A DNA stretch of 64,000 nucleotides from Cutibacterium avidum ATCC 25577 (GTDB taxonomy: Bacteria; Actinomycetota; Actinomycetes; Propionibacteriales; Propionibacteriaceae): positions 398,628 to 462,627 of the forward strand of contig NZ_JH165054.1 of the NCBI RefSeq assembly GCF_000227295.1, in the 5' to 3' direction. Shown piece after piece: positions 31,346 to 40,540 of the stretch; position 1 is the first letter of the stretch; each line of letters opens with the position of its first letter. The notes under the pieces were generated by a model. The model saw nothing but the letters and a program-made list of their open reading frames with translations, was not told the origin of the DNA and ran no database searches. Made by a program: the position numbers and the translations under genes.

Positions 31346-33589
31346 TCACCAGGTGTCGTTGCCGGAGCGGCCGTACCTGGTCTCGATGTCGCGACGACGT
31401 CCGTCATGTCCACGGGAATTGTGACCGCGAGAATCGTGTCCACGATCATGGCCGTGACCACGACGATCCCGGTCGTAACCGCGACCACCGCGGTTGCGTC
31501 CGCCCTTGCCGCGCCCCGGCCTGCCGTCACGGGACTTCTTGCCGCGCTGCTGCTTGGGGGCGACGAGGGCCTCGTAGTCCTTCTCGTCGATCGGCGCGCC
31601 CAGGGTCGGGCTGCAACCGGCGACCTCGGCGACGTGGTCGTCACCAATCATGACCTGGGCCTCGACCGGCTTGACACCGGCCTGACGGTACAGACGCGAC
31701 ATGCTGCGGCGCTGATGCGGCAGGATGAGCGAGACGACGGCGCCGTCGTGCCCGGCGCGAGCAGTACGACCGGAACGGTGCAGGTAGTCCTTGGAGTTCA
31801 TCGGCGGGTCAACCTGCAGCACCAGGGTGACGTCGTCGACGTCAATCCCTCGAGCCGCGACGTCAGTGGCGACCAGGACCGGCAGGGAGCCGTCCTTGAA
31901 GGCCGCCAGCACGCGGGCACGGGCCCCCTGGGTCAGACCACCGTGCAGGGCACCGGCCATGACGCCGGCCTCACGCATCTGCTCGGCCATCCGGGATGCG
32001 CCCCGCTGAGTGCGGGCGAAGACGATGGTGTGACCGTCGCGGTTGGTGATCTCGCACATGAGCCCAACCTTCTCGTGCGGCTTGATCTGGAAGGCGTGGT
32101 GGGTCATCGTCGAGACCGATCCCTTGTCGGGGTCGATCTCATGGGTGACCGGGTCGTGCATGTAGCGCTTAACCAGCTTGTTGACGGCACCGTCGAGGGT
32201 TGCCGAGAACAGCAGGCGCTGGCCCTCGGAGGGGACGGCGTCGAGGATCGCCCCGACCGCCTCCATGAATCCCAGGTCGGCCATGTGATCGGCCTCGTCG
32301 AGGACCGTCACGGTGACGCCGGACAGGTCAGCGTCGCCGGTCTCGAGCAGGTCTACGAGGCGACCCGGGGTGGCGACGACGAGGTCAACACCCTTCTTGA
32401 AGGCCTTGGTCTGCGGGCCGTAGCTCATGCCACCGGCGATGAGGATGGTTGACAGACCCATTGACGAGGCCAGCGGCGACAGCACGTCGGCGATCTGCAT
32501 GGCCAGCTCGCGGGTGGGCGAGAGGATGAGGGCGCGCGGACGCTTGTCCTCGCGCGGCTCGGTGGACAGACGCGACAGCAGCGGAACACCGAAGGCCAGG
32601 GTCTTGCCCGAACCCGTCGACGCACGACCCAGCACGTCACGCCCGGCGATGGCGTCCGGGATGGCGGCAATCTGGATCCGGAAGGGCTCGGTGATGCCCG
32701 TGGCGGCCAGGGCGGCGACGATCTCGTCAGGAACACCGAGGGCCGAGAATCCACCCTCGTGATCGATACCGGAGACGTCCAGATCGGTCAGCTCAGTGGC
32801 CTTCCAGTTCATGTTGTCGGCGTCGTCGTGATCGGCGTGCCAGTCGCTGCGGTCCTCGCGACGACGATCGTCACGGCGATCGGACCAGCGGTCGTCGCGG
32901 CGACGGTCCTCGCGGAAGTCGCGGTTCTTCTGGAAGTCCCGACGGTCACGGTCGCTGCGGTAGCCGCGATCATCGCGCTTTCCGTGATCCCCACGGTCAT
33001 CGCGACGACGGTCGTCGCGCCAGTCATTGCGATCTTCTCGCCAATCCCGGGACTCGCGACGATCGAAGTCACGGCTGCCATCACGGCGATCCCAGCGGTC
33101 ATTGCGACGCTGACCACGACGGTCATCGCGCCAGTCGTCACGATCCCACTTCGAGCCGCGACGATCGTCACGCTTCCAGTCACGACTGGCGTGGTTGTTG
33201 GGGCGACGGGACTTGTGGGGGCGGAACTCGCCATCGTCAGACCACCGACGGTCATCGCGACGATCCCAGCGGTTGTCACGACGTCGGTCGCCGTCCCGAC
33301 GGTCGTAGCGGCGGTCGTCACGACGATCGGACCACTCGCCACGGCCGCGTCGATCCTGGGAGTAGCGACGGTCCTTGCCAGCCCCACCCTCGTCACGACG
33401 CGAGTTCTCCCGGGGAGTCCACGCCTCGAAGTTGCGGCCTTGCGAATCGGTGCGACCGTCCCGGGCCCCTCCCCTGGTGCGCGGCTTGTGGCCGCGAGCG
33501 GCGCGCTCGGCGGCCGTCCAGCGACGCTTCGGGGTGCCGTCGGCCTTGAACGACTTGGGGTTGTGTTTCTTGTTGCTCAATGGCGTCAT
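31346..33589 (-). CDS. DEAD-box RNA helicase with very long Arg/Asp-rich N-terminal region
   Basis: 747 residues. Residues 50-255 are dominated by Arg and Asp with Trp and Gly (units such as WRDDRR, DRRDD), surely disordered. The helicase core runs from about 275 to 640: ASTGSGKT (motif I), PTRELA, VLDEADHM (motif II), SATLDG (III), VATDVAARGIDVD (V) and HRSGRTARAG (VI). The C-terminal tail is Arg/Gly/His-rich (GRGKGGRNRGGRGYDRD). Such tails bind RNA and can drive condensate formation; likely roles are RNA decay, ribosome assembly or cold adaptation. The DNA of the repeat is itself repetitive and leaves long false frames on the other strand. Confidence 0.9.
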   Translation of the reverse strand: MTPLSNKKHNPKSFKADGTPKRRWTAAERAARGHKPRTRGGARDGRTDSQGRNFEAWTPRENSRRDEGGAGKDRRYSQDRRGRGEWSDRRDDRRYDRRDGDRRRDNRWDRRDDRRWSDDGEFRPHKSRRPNNHASRDWKRDDRRGSKWDRDDWRDDRRGQRRNDRWDRRDGSRDFDRRESRDWREDRNDWRDDRRRDDRGDHGKRDDRGYRSDRDRRDFQKNRDFREDRRRDDRWSDRRDDRRREDRSDWHADHDDADNMNWKATELTDLDVSGIDHEGGFSALGVPDEIVAALAATGITEPFRIQIAAIPDAIAGRDVLGRASTGSGKTLAFGVPLLSRLSTEPREDKRPRALILSPTRELAMQIADVLSPLASSMGLSTILIAGGMSYGPQTKAFKKGVDLVVATPGRLVDLLETGDADLSGVTVTVLDEADHMADLGFMEAVGAILDAVPSEGQRLLFSATLDGAVNKLVKRYMHDPVTHEIDPDKGSVSTMTHHAFQIKPHEKVGLMCEITNRDGHTIVFARTQRGASRMAEQMREAGVMAGALHGGLTQGARARVLAAFKDGSLPVLVATDVAARGIDVDDVTLVLQVDPPMNSKDYLHRSGRTARAGHDGAVVSLILPHQRRSMSRLYRQAGVKPVEAQVMIGDDHVAEVAGCSPTLGAPIDEKDYEALVAPKQQRGKKSRDGRPGRGKGGRNRGGRGYDRDRRGHGHDRGHDSRGHNSRGHDGRRRDIETRYGRSGNDTW

Positions 33590-33986
33590 CCCTCACGATG
33601 GGCGGACTCCTCGGGCGCGGGCGGCCCACGTCACCGCGCATGAAGGCGCGGCGTCACTGCACGGGGTCGCGGGATCTGGCCACGACGCACCGGACCCAGC
33701 GGGTCTCGGTGATGGAATCCTGGGTTTCTTGTCTGTCTCGATGGCCGGGCGAATAGCTGCTGTGCAGGTGAATGCAGTGAGTCAATCCCGGAGCCGATGG
33801 CTCCGCCGTGCCCCGGGGGCACATCGAGCAACTGAAACGCATCATGGGCCCAAGCGAGTCGGGCCGTTGCCAACACGCGCACTCTACCCGAGATCGCCAC
33901 GGTGACGAAAATCGAGATGGGAACGCCGTCACCTCTTGTTCACCACCTCGACAACGCGGCCCTGCTGACTCGTCACATACCCCGGT
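33590..33986. other. Long gap before the helicase gene
   Basis: About 400 bases between the helicase start and the promoter of the GT4 gene. Probably a long helicase leader. GTGCCCCGGGGGCAC-type hairpins are present near 33810. I searched by eye for RNase P RNA, tmRNA and tRNA signatures and found none. No supported gene. Confidence 0.4.
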
Positions 33987-34001
33987 TACTATTGATTTGT
34001 G
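33987..34001 (+). promoter_or_regulatory. -10 box placed for a leaderless mRNA
   Basis: TACTAT (33987-33992), six bases, GTG at 33999. No ribosome site before the GTG. The clearest leaderless arrangement in the window. Confidence 0.6.
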
Positions 34002-35138
34002 CGCGTTGCGATCATCACGGAGTCATTCCTGCCCCTCGTCAATGGAGTGACGAACTCGGTCTTGCGAGTCCTGGAGCACCTGCGCGACAACGGCCACGAC
34101 GCCCTCGTGCTTGCTCCTGGCGATGCTCAGACCCCCCGCGAGTACGCCGGATTCCCCGTCATTCCGCTGGCCTCCCTGCACTGGCCGGGCTACCAGGACG
34201 TCCGCGTCTCCACCAGCCCCCAGTGGGCCATGGAGCGCTACCTCGCCGAGTTCGAGCCTGACGTCGTCCACCTGGCCGGCCCCTTCATGATCGGATACAA
34301 GGGCGCACTCGCTGCAGCCTCCCTCGGCGTCCCTGTCGTGGCGATCTACCAGACCGACATCCCCTCCTACGCCGGACGTTATGGCCTCGGCAAGCTGGAG
34401 TTCTACGGTTGGTACCGCGTCCGTCAGATCCACTCCTTGGCCGTGGCGACCTACGCCCCGTCCACTTTCTCCCGCGATCAACTCGTCAGGCACGGGGTGC
34501 CGCGAGTCGGCATCTGGGGCCGTGGGGTCGACAAGGTGCGTTTCAACCCATCCAAGCGCTCCCAGGAACTCCATGACGAGTGGGCCCCCAACGGTGAGGT
34601 CGTCGTCGGATACATGGGGCGGCTCGCCGCCGAGAAGCGCGTCGCCGACATGGCTCACCTCGCGGACATCCCCAACACCAAACTCGTCATCGTCGGAAAT
34701 GGTCCCGCCCGATCCGAGCTGGAGAAGCAACTTCCCGACGCCATCTTCACCGGTGGTCTGGGGGGAGAGGATCTTCCACGCGCGGTCGCCAGCATGGACG
34801 TTTTCTGCTCCACCGGAGAGCTGGAAACCTTCTGCCAGGCCGTCCAGGAGGCCAAGGCTTGCGGCGTCCCGGTCATCAGCCCCCGCAAGGGCGGGCCGAT
34901 CGACCTCATTGACCCGTCACATACCGGATGGCTCTACGAACCCGGCGACATGGCCGACTTCCGCTCTCGAGTCGTCGACCTCGTTGGTGACGACTACAAG
35001 AGGCGCGCCATGGGTGTGGCCGCCCGAGCCTCGATCGAGAACCGCACCTGGGAGAACCTGTGCAGCGAACTCGTCGAGCACTATGAGGACGCCATCCGGC
35101 TGTCCGGACACTCCACGAGAGCTCGCGCCGCCCTCTGA
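33999..35138 (+). CDS. GT4 glycosyltransferase (MgtA/PimB-like)
   Basis: 379 residues, GT-B fold. The N-terminal domain starts MRVAIITESFLPLVNGVTNSVLRVLEHL; the nucleotide-sugar site has GYMGRLAAEKRV and the E-x7-E motif ELETFCQAVQEAKACG, both typical of GT4. Best resemblance is to the GDP-mannose-dependent transferases MgtA and PimB of corynebacteria and mycobacteria, which start lipomannan-type glycolipids. With the MptB-like protein at 15.2 kb this suggests mannosylated envelope lipids. Sugar and acceptor are inferred. Confidence 0.82.
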   Translation: MRVAIITESFLPLVNGVTNSVLRVLEHLRDNGHDALVLAPGDAQTPREYAGFPVIPLASLHWPGYQDVRVSTSPQWAMERYLAEFEPDVVHLAGPFMIGYKGALAAASLGVPVVAIYQTDIPSYAGRYGLGKLEFYGWYRVRQIHSLAVATYAPSTFSRDQLVRHGVPRVGIWGRGVDKVRFNPSKRSQELHDEWAPNGEVVVGYMGRLAAEKRVADMAHLADIPNTKLVIVGNGPARSELEKQLPDAIFTGGLGGEDLPRAVASMDVFCSTGELETFCQAVQEAKACGVPVISPRKGGPIDLIDPSHTGWLYEPGDMADFRSRVVDLVGDDYKRRAMGVAARASIENRTWENLCSELVEHYEDAIRLSGHSTRARAAL

Positions 35139-35150
35139 GAAGAGATCCTG

Positions 35151-35186
35151 CCCGGAGGAGTCCAGCGCCCTGGAACTCCTCGGGGA
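35151..35186. terminator. Imperfect terminator hairpin between GT4 gene and nnr
   Basis: CCCGGAGGAG-TCCAG pairs with CTGGA-A-CTCCTCGGGG around the loop cgcc, with one bulge. It lies between convergent gene ends. Confidence 0.5.
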
Positions 35187-35208
35187 GTTGCCCGCGCAGC
35201 GCGTCTGG

Positions 35209-36654
35209 TCAGCGGCCCACGACTGTCGTCACGACGCCAGGGAGCAACTCGGCAATCTGGTCGGGAGCGTACGGGCCAGGCATGGAAATCGCCGTGGCAG
35301 CCTGCATCCCGGCAGCGCACACAGCCGCGTCGGCAGCACTCAGCCCCGCAGCCAAGAGAGTGCCGCACATCCCTGCCAGCACGTCACCGGAACCTGCCTG
35401 AGCCGTCCATGCCGGGCCCGGTAGCGCAGCCCGGACGGTCCCGTCGGGATGCGCGACCCACTGGATCGAACCCTTCAACAGGACCGTGGCACCGAAACGC
35501 TGAGCCGCGCGGACGGCTGCCGCCTGCGGGTCAGCCTCCACCTGGCTGCGCTCAATCCGCAGCATCCGGGCCAGTTCACCGGCGTGCGGGGTGAGCAGAC
35601 ATCCTTCCGGCAATTCAGCAGGCAACAGGCCCAGGGCGTCGGCGTCGATGACCATGGGAACGCCGTCGGAGGCTCGTTGGATGAACCGGCCGACGTTGCC
35701 GTCGTCGGGGCCCCAGCCAGAGCCCAGCACCCAAGCCTGGACGCGCCCTTCCCCAACGACGACCGACGGGGCCCGACTGAGGATGAAGGCCATGATCGCG
35801 GCCGGTCCGGCGAATCGCACCATCCCCGGGCCACTGCGCAGCGCTCCGAGGACGCCCAGCACCGCCGCCCCGGGGAATCGTTCGGAACCGGTGTCGACAC
35901 CGACGACTCCGCGGGAGTACTTGTCGTCGAGGGCACCTGGTACCGGCCAGAGCGCGGCCATCTCGGCCAGATCGCAGTACTCGTCGACCCCGTTGAGTGT
36001 CTTTCCCTCGTCATCGACGAGATCCAGACCGATGTCATGAACCTCCAACTCACCGCAGAACTTCGCGGCCGGATACGCGATGTGACACCACTTGAGGCTG
36101 GAGAAGGTCAGGGTGTGAGTGGCGTGGACACAGGACTCCACCTCGCCGGAGTTGGCATCCAGGCCTGACGGGAGGTCAACCGCAAGCACCGGGACCTGAC
36201 GCTCGCGGAGCCAGCCGTCGATCCTCTCCAGGGACTGCGGGATGCCGGGGCGTCCACCGATTCCGAGGACGGCGTCGATGGCGAGATCGTAGGAGTGACT
36301 GGTGACCTCCCCGAGCGGAGTACGAATACAACCAGCGGCGAGAGCGGCTTCCATGCCGGCTTCATGAGGGCGGCCCATGACCTGGACCAATTCGACCCGC
36401 CAGCCTCGCTGGGCCAGCGCAGCGGCCGCAAAGAGTCCGTCACCGCCGTTGTTTCCCCCGCCGACGAGCACGAGGACACACTGTGTCGCCGCCCAGTCCG
36501 GTACGACGTCACCGACGGCTCCACCCAGGAGCAGTTCTTGGGCCTTGTGTGCGACGGCGTGGGCGGCGACGTTCATGAGGTCCTGTCCGGGGTGGGCGTC
36601 GAACCACCTCTGCTCAGCGGCTCGGATGGCCCCGGCGGTGCAGACAATTGCCAT
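35209..36654 (-). CDS. nnr: Bifunctional NAD(P)H-hydrate epimerase / dehydratase
   Basis: 481 residues, a metabolite-repair enzyme. The N-terminal YjeF domain (to about 210) epimerises NAD(P)HX; VLVGGGNNGGDGLFAAAALAQRG and VDLPSGLDANSG are its marks. The C-terminal ribokinase-like domain removes the hydrate with ADP or ATP; TPHAGELARML and QAGSGDVLAGMCG carry the nucleotide site and catalytic Asp. Normal length. It sits after acpS on the same strand, an arrangement common in bacteria. Confidence 0.93.
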   Translation of the reverse strand: MAIVCTAGAIRAAEQRWFDAHPGQDLMNVAAHAVAHKAQELLLGGAVGDVVPDWAATQCVLVLVGGGNNGGDGLFAAAALAQRGWRVELVQVMGRPHEAGMEAALAAGCIRTPLGEVTSHSYDLAIDAVLGIGGRPGIPQSLERIDGWLRERQVPVLAVDLPSGLDANSGEVESCVHATHTLTFSSLKWCHIAYPAAKFCGELEVHDIGLDLVDDEGKTLNGVDEYCDLAEMAALWPVPGALDDKYSRGVVGVDTGSERFPGAAVLGVLGALRSGPGMVRFAGPAAIMAFILSRAPSVVVGEGRVQAWVLGSGWGPDDGNVGRFIQRASDGVPMVIDADALGLLPAELPEGCLLTPHAGELARMLRIERSQVEADPQAAAVRAAQRFGATVLLKGSIQWVAHPDGTVRAALPGPAWTAQAGSGDVLAGMCGTLLAAGLSAADAAVCAAGMQAATAISMPGPYAPDQIAELLPGVVTTVVGR

Positions 36655-36832
36655 GACGATCCCTCCAACCCCGATGGGGTTCTCGCTGCGGACTGACTCT
36701 CATTCAACCACGGTGGGACGGCTGAGCCGACAAGGCGCATCCGGGAGGTCGCACGTTGCGACGCAGAGACCGCTGGGACAGCGACCGGGACCCCACCGAA
36801 CTCAGGTGGTCGCGGATGCACGGCCGCCCCTC

Positions 36833-37180
36833 TCACCCCTCGCAGACCACCATGGCCACTGCAACCCCAGCGTCGTGACTGAGAGAAAGGTGCACCTGCG
36901 CCACCCCGTGTTCCGAGGCCCGTCGCGCCAAGGATCCGCGCAATTCAAACCGTGGGACCCCGCTATCGGAGACCACTTCGCAGTCTTGCCAGGACAGCCC
37001 GTCCCTCCCGCCCAATGCCTTGTACAAGGCTTCCTTGGCGGCAAATCGGGCAGCTTGGGAGCGTGACGGCGTCGCAGCTTCGGCCTCGGTCAAAACCTTG
37101 CGAACCATCCCCGGATGACGCCGAACGGCGGCCTCCCACCTGGAGACATCACAGACGTCGACCCCGATTCCCTTGATCAC
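36833..37180 (-). CDS. acpS: Holo-[acyl-carrier-protein] synthase
   Basis: 115 residues. It transfers 4'-phosphopantetheine from CoA to the acyl carrier protein. Metal and CoA ligands are visible: Asp in GIGVDVCDVSR (residues 5-15), Glu in ARFAAKEALYKAL, and the C-terminal HLSLSHDAGVAVAMVV. About 180 bases before nnr, no terminator between, so possibly co-transcribed. Confidence 0.93.
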   Translation of the reverse strand: MIKGIGVDVCDVSRWEAAVRRHPGMVRKVLTEAEAATPSRSQAARFAAKEALYKALGGRDGLSWQDCEVVSDSGVPRFELRGSLARRASEHGVAQVHLSLSHDAGVAVAMVVCEG

Positions 37181-37443
37181 CCGTCAAGGGTATGCGTTCC
37201 ACGCTGCACACCGTTGCATCGAGCAGCTTCTGACGCTGAACCACGGTCCGCGTGTTCTCAGTGTTTGAGACGCCATATCGCCATAGAAGACACTTTCAAA
37301 AAATTCCCTAAGGCCACCAGGGCCCAGATTTTGGCTTCGCGGCGCGCTCATACGCAAACTTCACGCCGTAAACAACGACGGCGTCACCCGAGACCGATGT
37401 GATATTCCAAGCACGGAGGACACATCAACAACAGGAGATTCCC

Positions 37444-38373
37444 ATGTCCCGCATCACGCGTCACGGCCGGGCCACGAGCCCGCGCATCGCTCTCAGGTCC
37501 CGCACCAAGGCAGTCGTCGCTGCCATGCTCTGCGGACTGATGACCGTAAGCGCCACTGCCGGGTGTGGATCCCCCGACGTGGGAGGCGACTCCGGAGGTT
37601 CCGCAGAGACCGCAAGCAACGTCGGCACTCGCACCCCCGAGCAGATCAAGAAGGACGGCACCATTCACATCGGCACCTTCGCCGACAAGGCTCCCTTCGG
37701 ATCCCTCACCGGCAAGAACAGCTACAAGGGCTACGACATCACCTACGGTGAGCGTCTCGCCAAGGACATGGGCGTCAAGCTCGAATGGGTGCCCGTCGAC
37801 GCCGCATCCCGGGTCGAGTTCCTCGAGTCGGGCAAGGTCGACATCATCCTTGCCAACTTCACCGTCACCAAGGACCGCGCCAAGAAGGTCGACTTCGCAA
37901 ACCCGTACATGCAGGTGGCTTTCGGCGCCGTCTCCCCGACGGACCATCCAGTCAAGAAGGTCTCCGACCTCGACCACGCCAAGATCCTCGTCGTCAAGGG
38001 CACCAGCCAGGACGCCTGGATCCAGGAGCACCATCCCGAGTGGAAGGTGACGAAGTTCGAGGAATACGCCGAGGTCACCAGCGCCCTGGCCGACGGTCGC
38101 GGCGACGTTTGGATCACCGACAACACCGAGGCCGTGGCGTTCACGCGCCAGAACAAGAAGTTCATCACCGGAATCACCTCCTTCGGTGACAAGGCGACCA
38201 TCGCTCCTGCCGTCCACAAGGGCAATGACCCGCTGCGCACCTGGATCAACGACGACCTCGTCAAGCTTGGCAAGGAAGATTTCTTCCACCAGAACTTCAG
38301 GAAAACCCTGGAACCGGTCTACGGCGACACCATCAAGCCCGACCAGCTCGTCATCGAAGGTGGAAGGAAGTAG
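37444..38373 (+). CDS. Polar amino-acid ABC transporter substrate-binding lipoprotein
   Basis: 309 residues. A twin-Arg-free lipoprotein signal ends in VSATAGC (Cys near residue 41); the N-terminal region is long. The mature domain is a periplasmic binding protein family 3 fold: IHIGTFADKAPFGSLT, GYDITYGERLAKDMG, and DIILANFTVTKDRAKKVDFANPY. That family takes up Glu/Asp, Gln, cystine or basic residues; which one is not decided by sequence. ATG 37444 follows AGGAG. First gene of a four-gene importer. Confidence 0.9.
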   Translation: MSRITRHGRATSPRIALRSRTKAVVAAMLCGLMTVSATAGCGSPDVGGDSGGSAETASNVGTRTPEQIKKDGTIHIGTFADKAPFGSLTGKNSYKGYDITYGERLAKDMGVKLEWVPVDAASRVEFLESGKVDIILANFTVTKDRAKKVDFANPYMQVAFGAVSPTDHPVKKVSDLDHAKILVVKGTSQDAWIQEHHPEWKVTKFEEYAEVTSALADGRGDVWITDNTEAVAFTRQNKKFITGITSFGDKATIAPAVHKGNDPLRTWINDDLVKLGKEDFFHQNFRKTLEPVYGDTIKPDQLVIEGGRK

Positions 38374-38396
38374 GGCTCACCCCTACGTCAGATCGC

Positions 38397-39056
38397 ATGG
38401 ATTTCGACGTCATCGGACGGTCGCTTCCGCTCTACGCGGAGGCGGCCGCCCTCACTGCTCGCATCGGCATCATCGGTGTCCTCGCGTCACTCGTCCTCGG
38501 CGCACTCTGCGCGGCTGTGCAGTACTTCCGTATCCCGGTGGTACGCCAGATCGTCACCGGGTACGTCGAGTTGTCGCGCAACACCCCACTGCTGGTCCAG
38601 TTGTTCTTCCTGTTTTACGGCCTGCCCAAGGTCGGCGTCATCATGTCCGGCGAGACCTGCGCCATCATCGGGCTGACCTTCCTGGACGGTTCCTACATGG
38701 CGGAGGCGCTGCGCTCCGGGCTCGACGAGATTCCCCAGATCCATCGCATGAGCGCCGCAGCCCTCGGACTGAACCGTCGCCAGACCTTCATCCACGTCCT
38801 GGTCCCCCAGGGCGTGGCCACCGCGATGCCGGCTCTCACCGCCAACACCATCTTTCTCATCAAGGAGACCTCGATGGTGTCCGTCGTCGCCCTGCCCGAC
38901 CTCGTTTATCGAGCCAAGGAACAGATCGGCAACTCCTACACGACGACCGAGGCGCTCTTCCTCCTCGTCGTGTTCTACCTGCTCATCCTCATCCCGGTCG
39001 CCCTGCTGGGCCGGTACTTGGAAAGGAGGACGCGTCGTCATGCAGCCACTGCTTGA
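38397..39056 (+). CDS. Amino-acid ABC transporter permease 1
   Basis: 219 residues, HisM/GlnP type. YVELSRNTPLLVQLFFLFYGLPKVG is the family signature and EALRSGLDEIPQIHRMSAAALGLNRRQTF the EAA loop that docks the ATPase. Four to five membrane helices. 23 bases after the binding protein and overlaps the second permease by 17 bases. Confidence 0.92.
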   Translation: MDFDVIGRSLPLYAEAAALTARIGIIGVLASLVLGALCAAVQYFRIPVVRQIVTGYVELSRNTPLLVQLFFLFYGLPKVGVIMSGETCAIIGLTFLDGSYMAEALRSGLDEIPQIHRMSAAALGLNRRQTFIHVLVPQGVATAMPALTANTIFLIKETSMVSVVALPDLVYRAKEQIGNSYTTTEALFLLVVFYLLILIPVALLGRYLERRTRRHAATA

Positions 39057-39705
39057 TCCCCAGACCTGGATCCTGCTGCTGCAGGGACTGTGGGTCTCGG
39101 TACGTATCGCCCTCGTCTCGATGGTGTTGTCCATCGTGCTCGCGATCCCACTCGGCCTCGTCATGGACTCCCGGCGTCTGTGGGTGCGAATTCTGACTCG
39201 CGGTTACGTCGAGACGTTGAGACTTCTTCCACAACTCGTGCTGCTCTTCGTCGTCTACTTTGACATGGCGCAAGTGGCCGGCCTCGATGTCAGTGGCGAG
39301 GCAGCTGCGATCATCGTCTTCACCCTGTGGGGCACTGCGGAGATGGGAGACCTCGTGCGTGGAGCCATCGCGACCGTACCCCACCACCAGATCGTCAGTG
39401 CCCAGGCCCTGGGCATGTCCGACCGTGCGGTACGACGACACATCGTCATGCCGCTGGCACTTCGCCAGCTCGTGCCACTGACGGTCAATCTCGTCACCCG
39501 CATGATCAAGACGACCGCCCTCGTCTCCCTCATCGGTGTCGTCGAGATCCTCAAGGTGGCCCAGGCGATCATCGACCGCAATCGCTTCGACCACCCGGAC
39601 GCCGCGCTGTGGATCTACGGGACGGTCTTCTGCCTGTACTTCATCGTCTGCTTCGTCATTTCCCTGTACTCCCGTCACCTCGAAAGGAGGATGACGCTGT
39701 CATGA
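39040..39705 (+). CDS. Amino-acid ABC transporter permease 2
   Basis: 221 residues, paralogue of permease 1: RGYVETLRLLPQLVLLFVVYF and GAIATVPHHQIVSAQALGMSDRAVRRHIVMP. The two probably form a heterodimer. An AGGAGG inside the previous gene drives it, and it overlaps the ATPase gene by four bases (ATGA). Confidence 0.92.
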   Translation: MQPLLDPQTWILLLQGLWVSVRIALVSMVLSIVLAIPLGLVMDSRRLWVRILTRGYVETLRLLPQLVLLFVVYFDMAQVAGLDVSGEAAAIIVFTLWGTAEMGDLVRGAIATVPHHQIVSAQALGMSDRAVRRHIVMPLALRQLVPLTVNLVTRMIKTTALVSLIGVVEILKVAQAIIDRNRFDHPDAALWIYGTVFCLYFIVCFVISLYSRHLERRMTLS

Positions 39706-40475
39706 CAGATCATCACCTGACCCTCGAGGGGGTCACCAAGACCTATCCCAACGGTGTGACGGCCCTGCGCGATGTCTCCCTCAACGTCGCCCGGTCCGAG
39801 GTCGTCGTGATCGTCGGCCCTTCTGGCTGTGGCAAGTCCACCCTGCTGCGTACCATCAACGGCCTCGAGACGATCGACTCGGGCACCATCACCTTCGACG
39901 GCAAGGCCCTCGAGTACACCCCGTCAGGACTGCGCCAGATGCGCGAACGAGTCGGCATGGTCTTCCAGAATTACGAACTGTTCCCGCATCTGAGCGTCGA
40001 GGACAACCTGCTGCTGGCCCCGCGGCTCGTCAAGCACGAACCCAACGAGGTCTCGCGGGAACGCGCCCGTCGACTACTTGACCGCGTCGGGCTGCTCAAC
40101 CGAGCTTCCGCCCTGCCCCGTCAGCTCTCGGGCGGCCAGAAGCAGCGCGCGGCCATCGTGCGAGCACTCATGATGGAGCCAGAAGTCGTCCTTCTCGATG
40201 AGGTGACGGCATCCCTCGATCCCGAGATGGTCCGTGAAGTCCTCGACGTCGTCCTCGAGCTCGCCCGGGACGGCATGACCCTCGTCCTCGTCACCCACGA
40301 GATGGATTTCGCACGGGCGATCGCCGACCGGATCGTCTTCATGGACGCCGGACAGATCGTCGAGATCTCGGAACCGGACCAGTTCTTCACGAACCCGACG
40401 AGCGAGCGCGCCAAGACCTTCCTGCAGATCTTCAACTTCGACGAGGCCGATCACCAGCAGCAGTCATCCCACTGA
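39702..40475 (+). CDS. Amino-acid ABC transporter ATP-binding protein
   Basis: 257 residues, GlnQ/HisP type. Walker A GPSGCGKST, Q-loop in MVFQNYELFPH, signature LSGGQKQRAAIVRAL, Walker B VVLLDEVTASLD (Val in place of Pro after DE), switch His in VTHEMDFA. ATG 39702 is fixed by conservation and the AGGAGG at 39687. Closes the operon before a strong terminator. Confidence 0.93.
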   Translation: MTDHHLTLEGVTKTYPNGVTALRDVSLNVARSEVVVIVGPSGCGKSTLLRTINGLETIDSGTITFDGKALEYTPSGLRQMRERVGMVFQNYELFPHLSVEDNLLLAPRLVKHEPNEVSRERARRLLDRVGLLNRASALPRQLSGGQKQRAAIVRALMMEPEVVLLDEVTASLDPEMVREVLDVVLELARDGMTLVLVTHEMDFARAIADRIVFMDAGQIVEISEPDQFFTNPTSERAKTFLQIFNFDEADHQQQSSH

Positions 40476-40497
40476 CCCCTGACGCCGAACGCGCATT

Positions 40498-40525
40498 GCC
40501 CCCGGAATCCTCGGATTCCGGGGGC
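40498..40525. terminator. Bidirectional terminator
   Basis: GCCCCCGGAATCC pairs with GGATTCCGGGGGC, 13 bases per arm, minimal loop. Lies between the convergent ends of the amino-acid importer and glmS. Confidence 0.8.
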
Positions 40526-40540
40526 GAAATCGTGCAGAAA

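Noticed and set aside
32759-33643. 294-codon hydrophobic-looking frame opposite the helicase repeat
   Set aside because: It is the complement of Arg/Asp codon repeats, which reads as Val/Ala/Thr/Ile runs.
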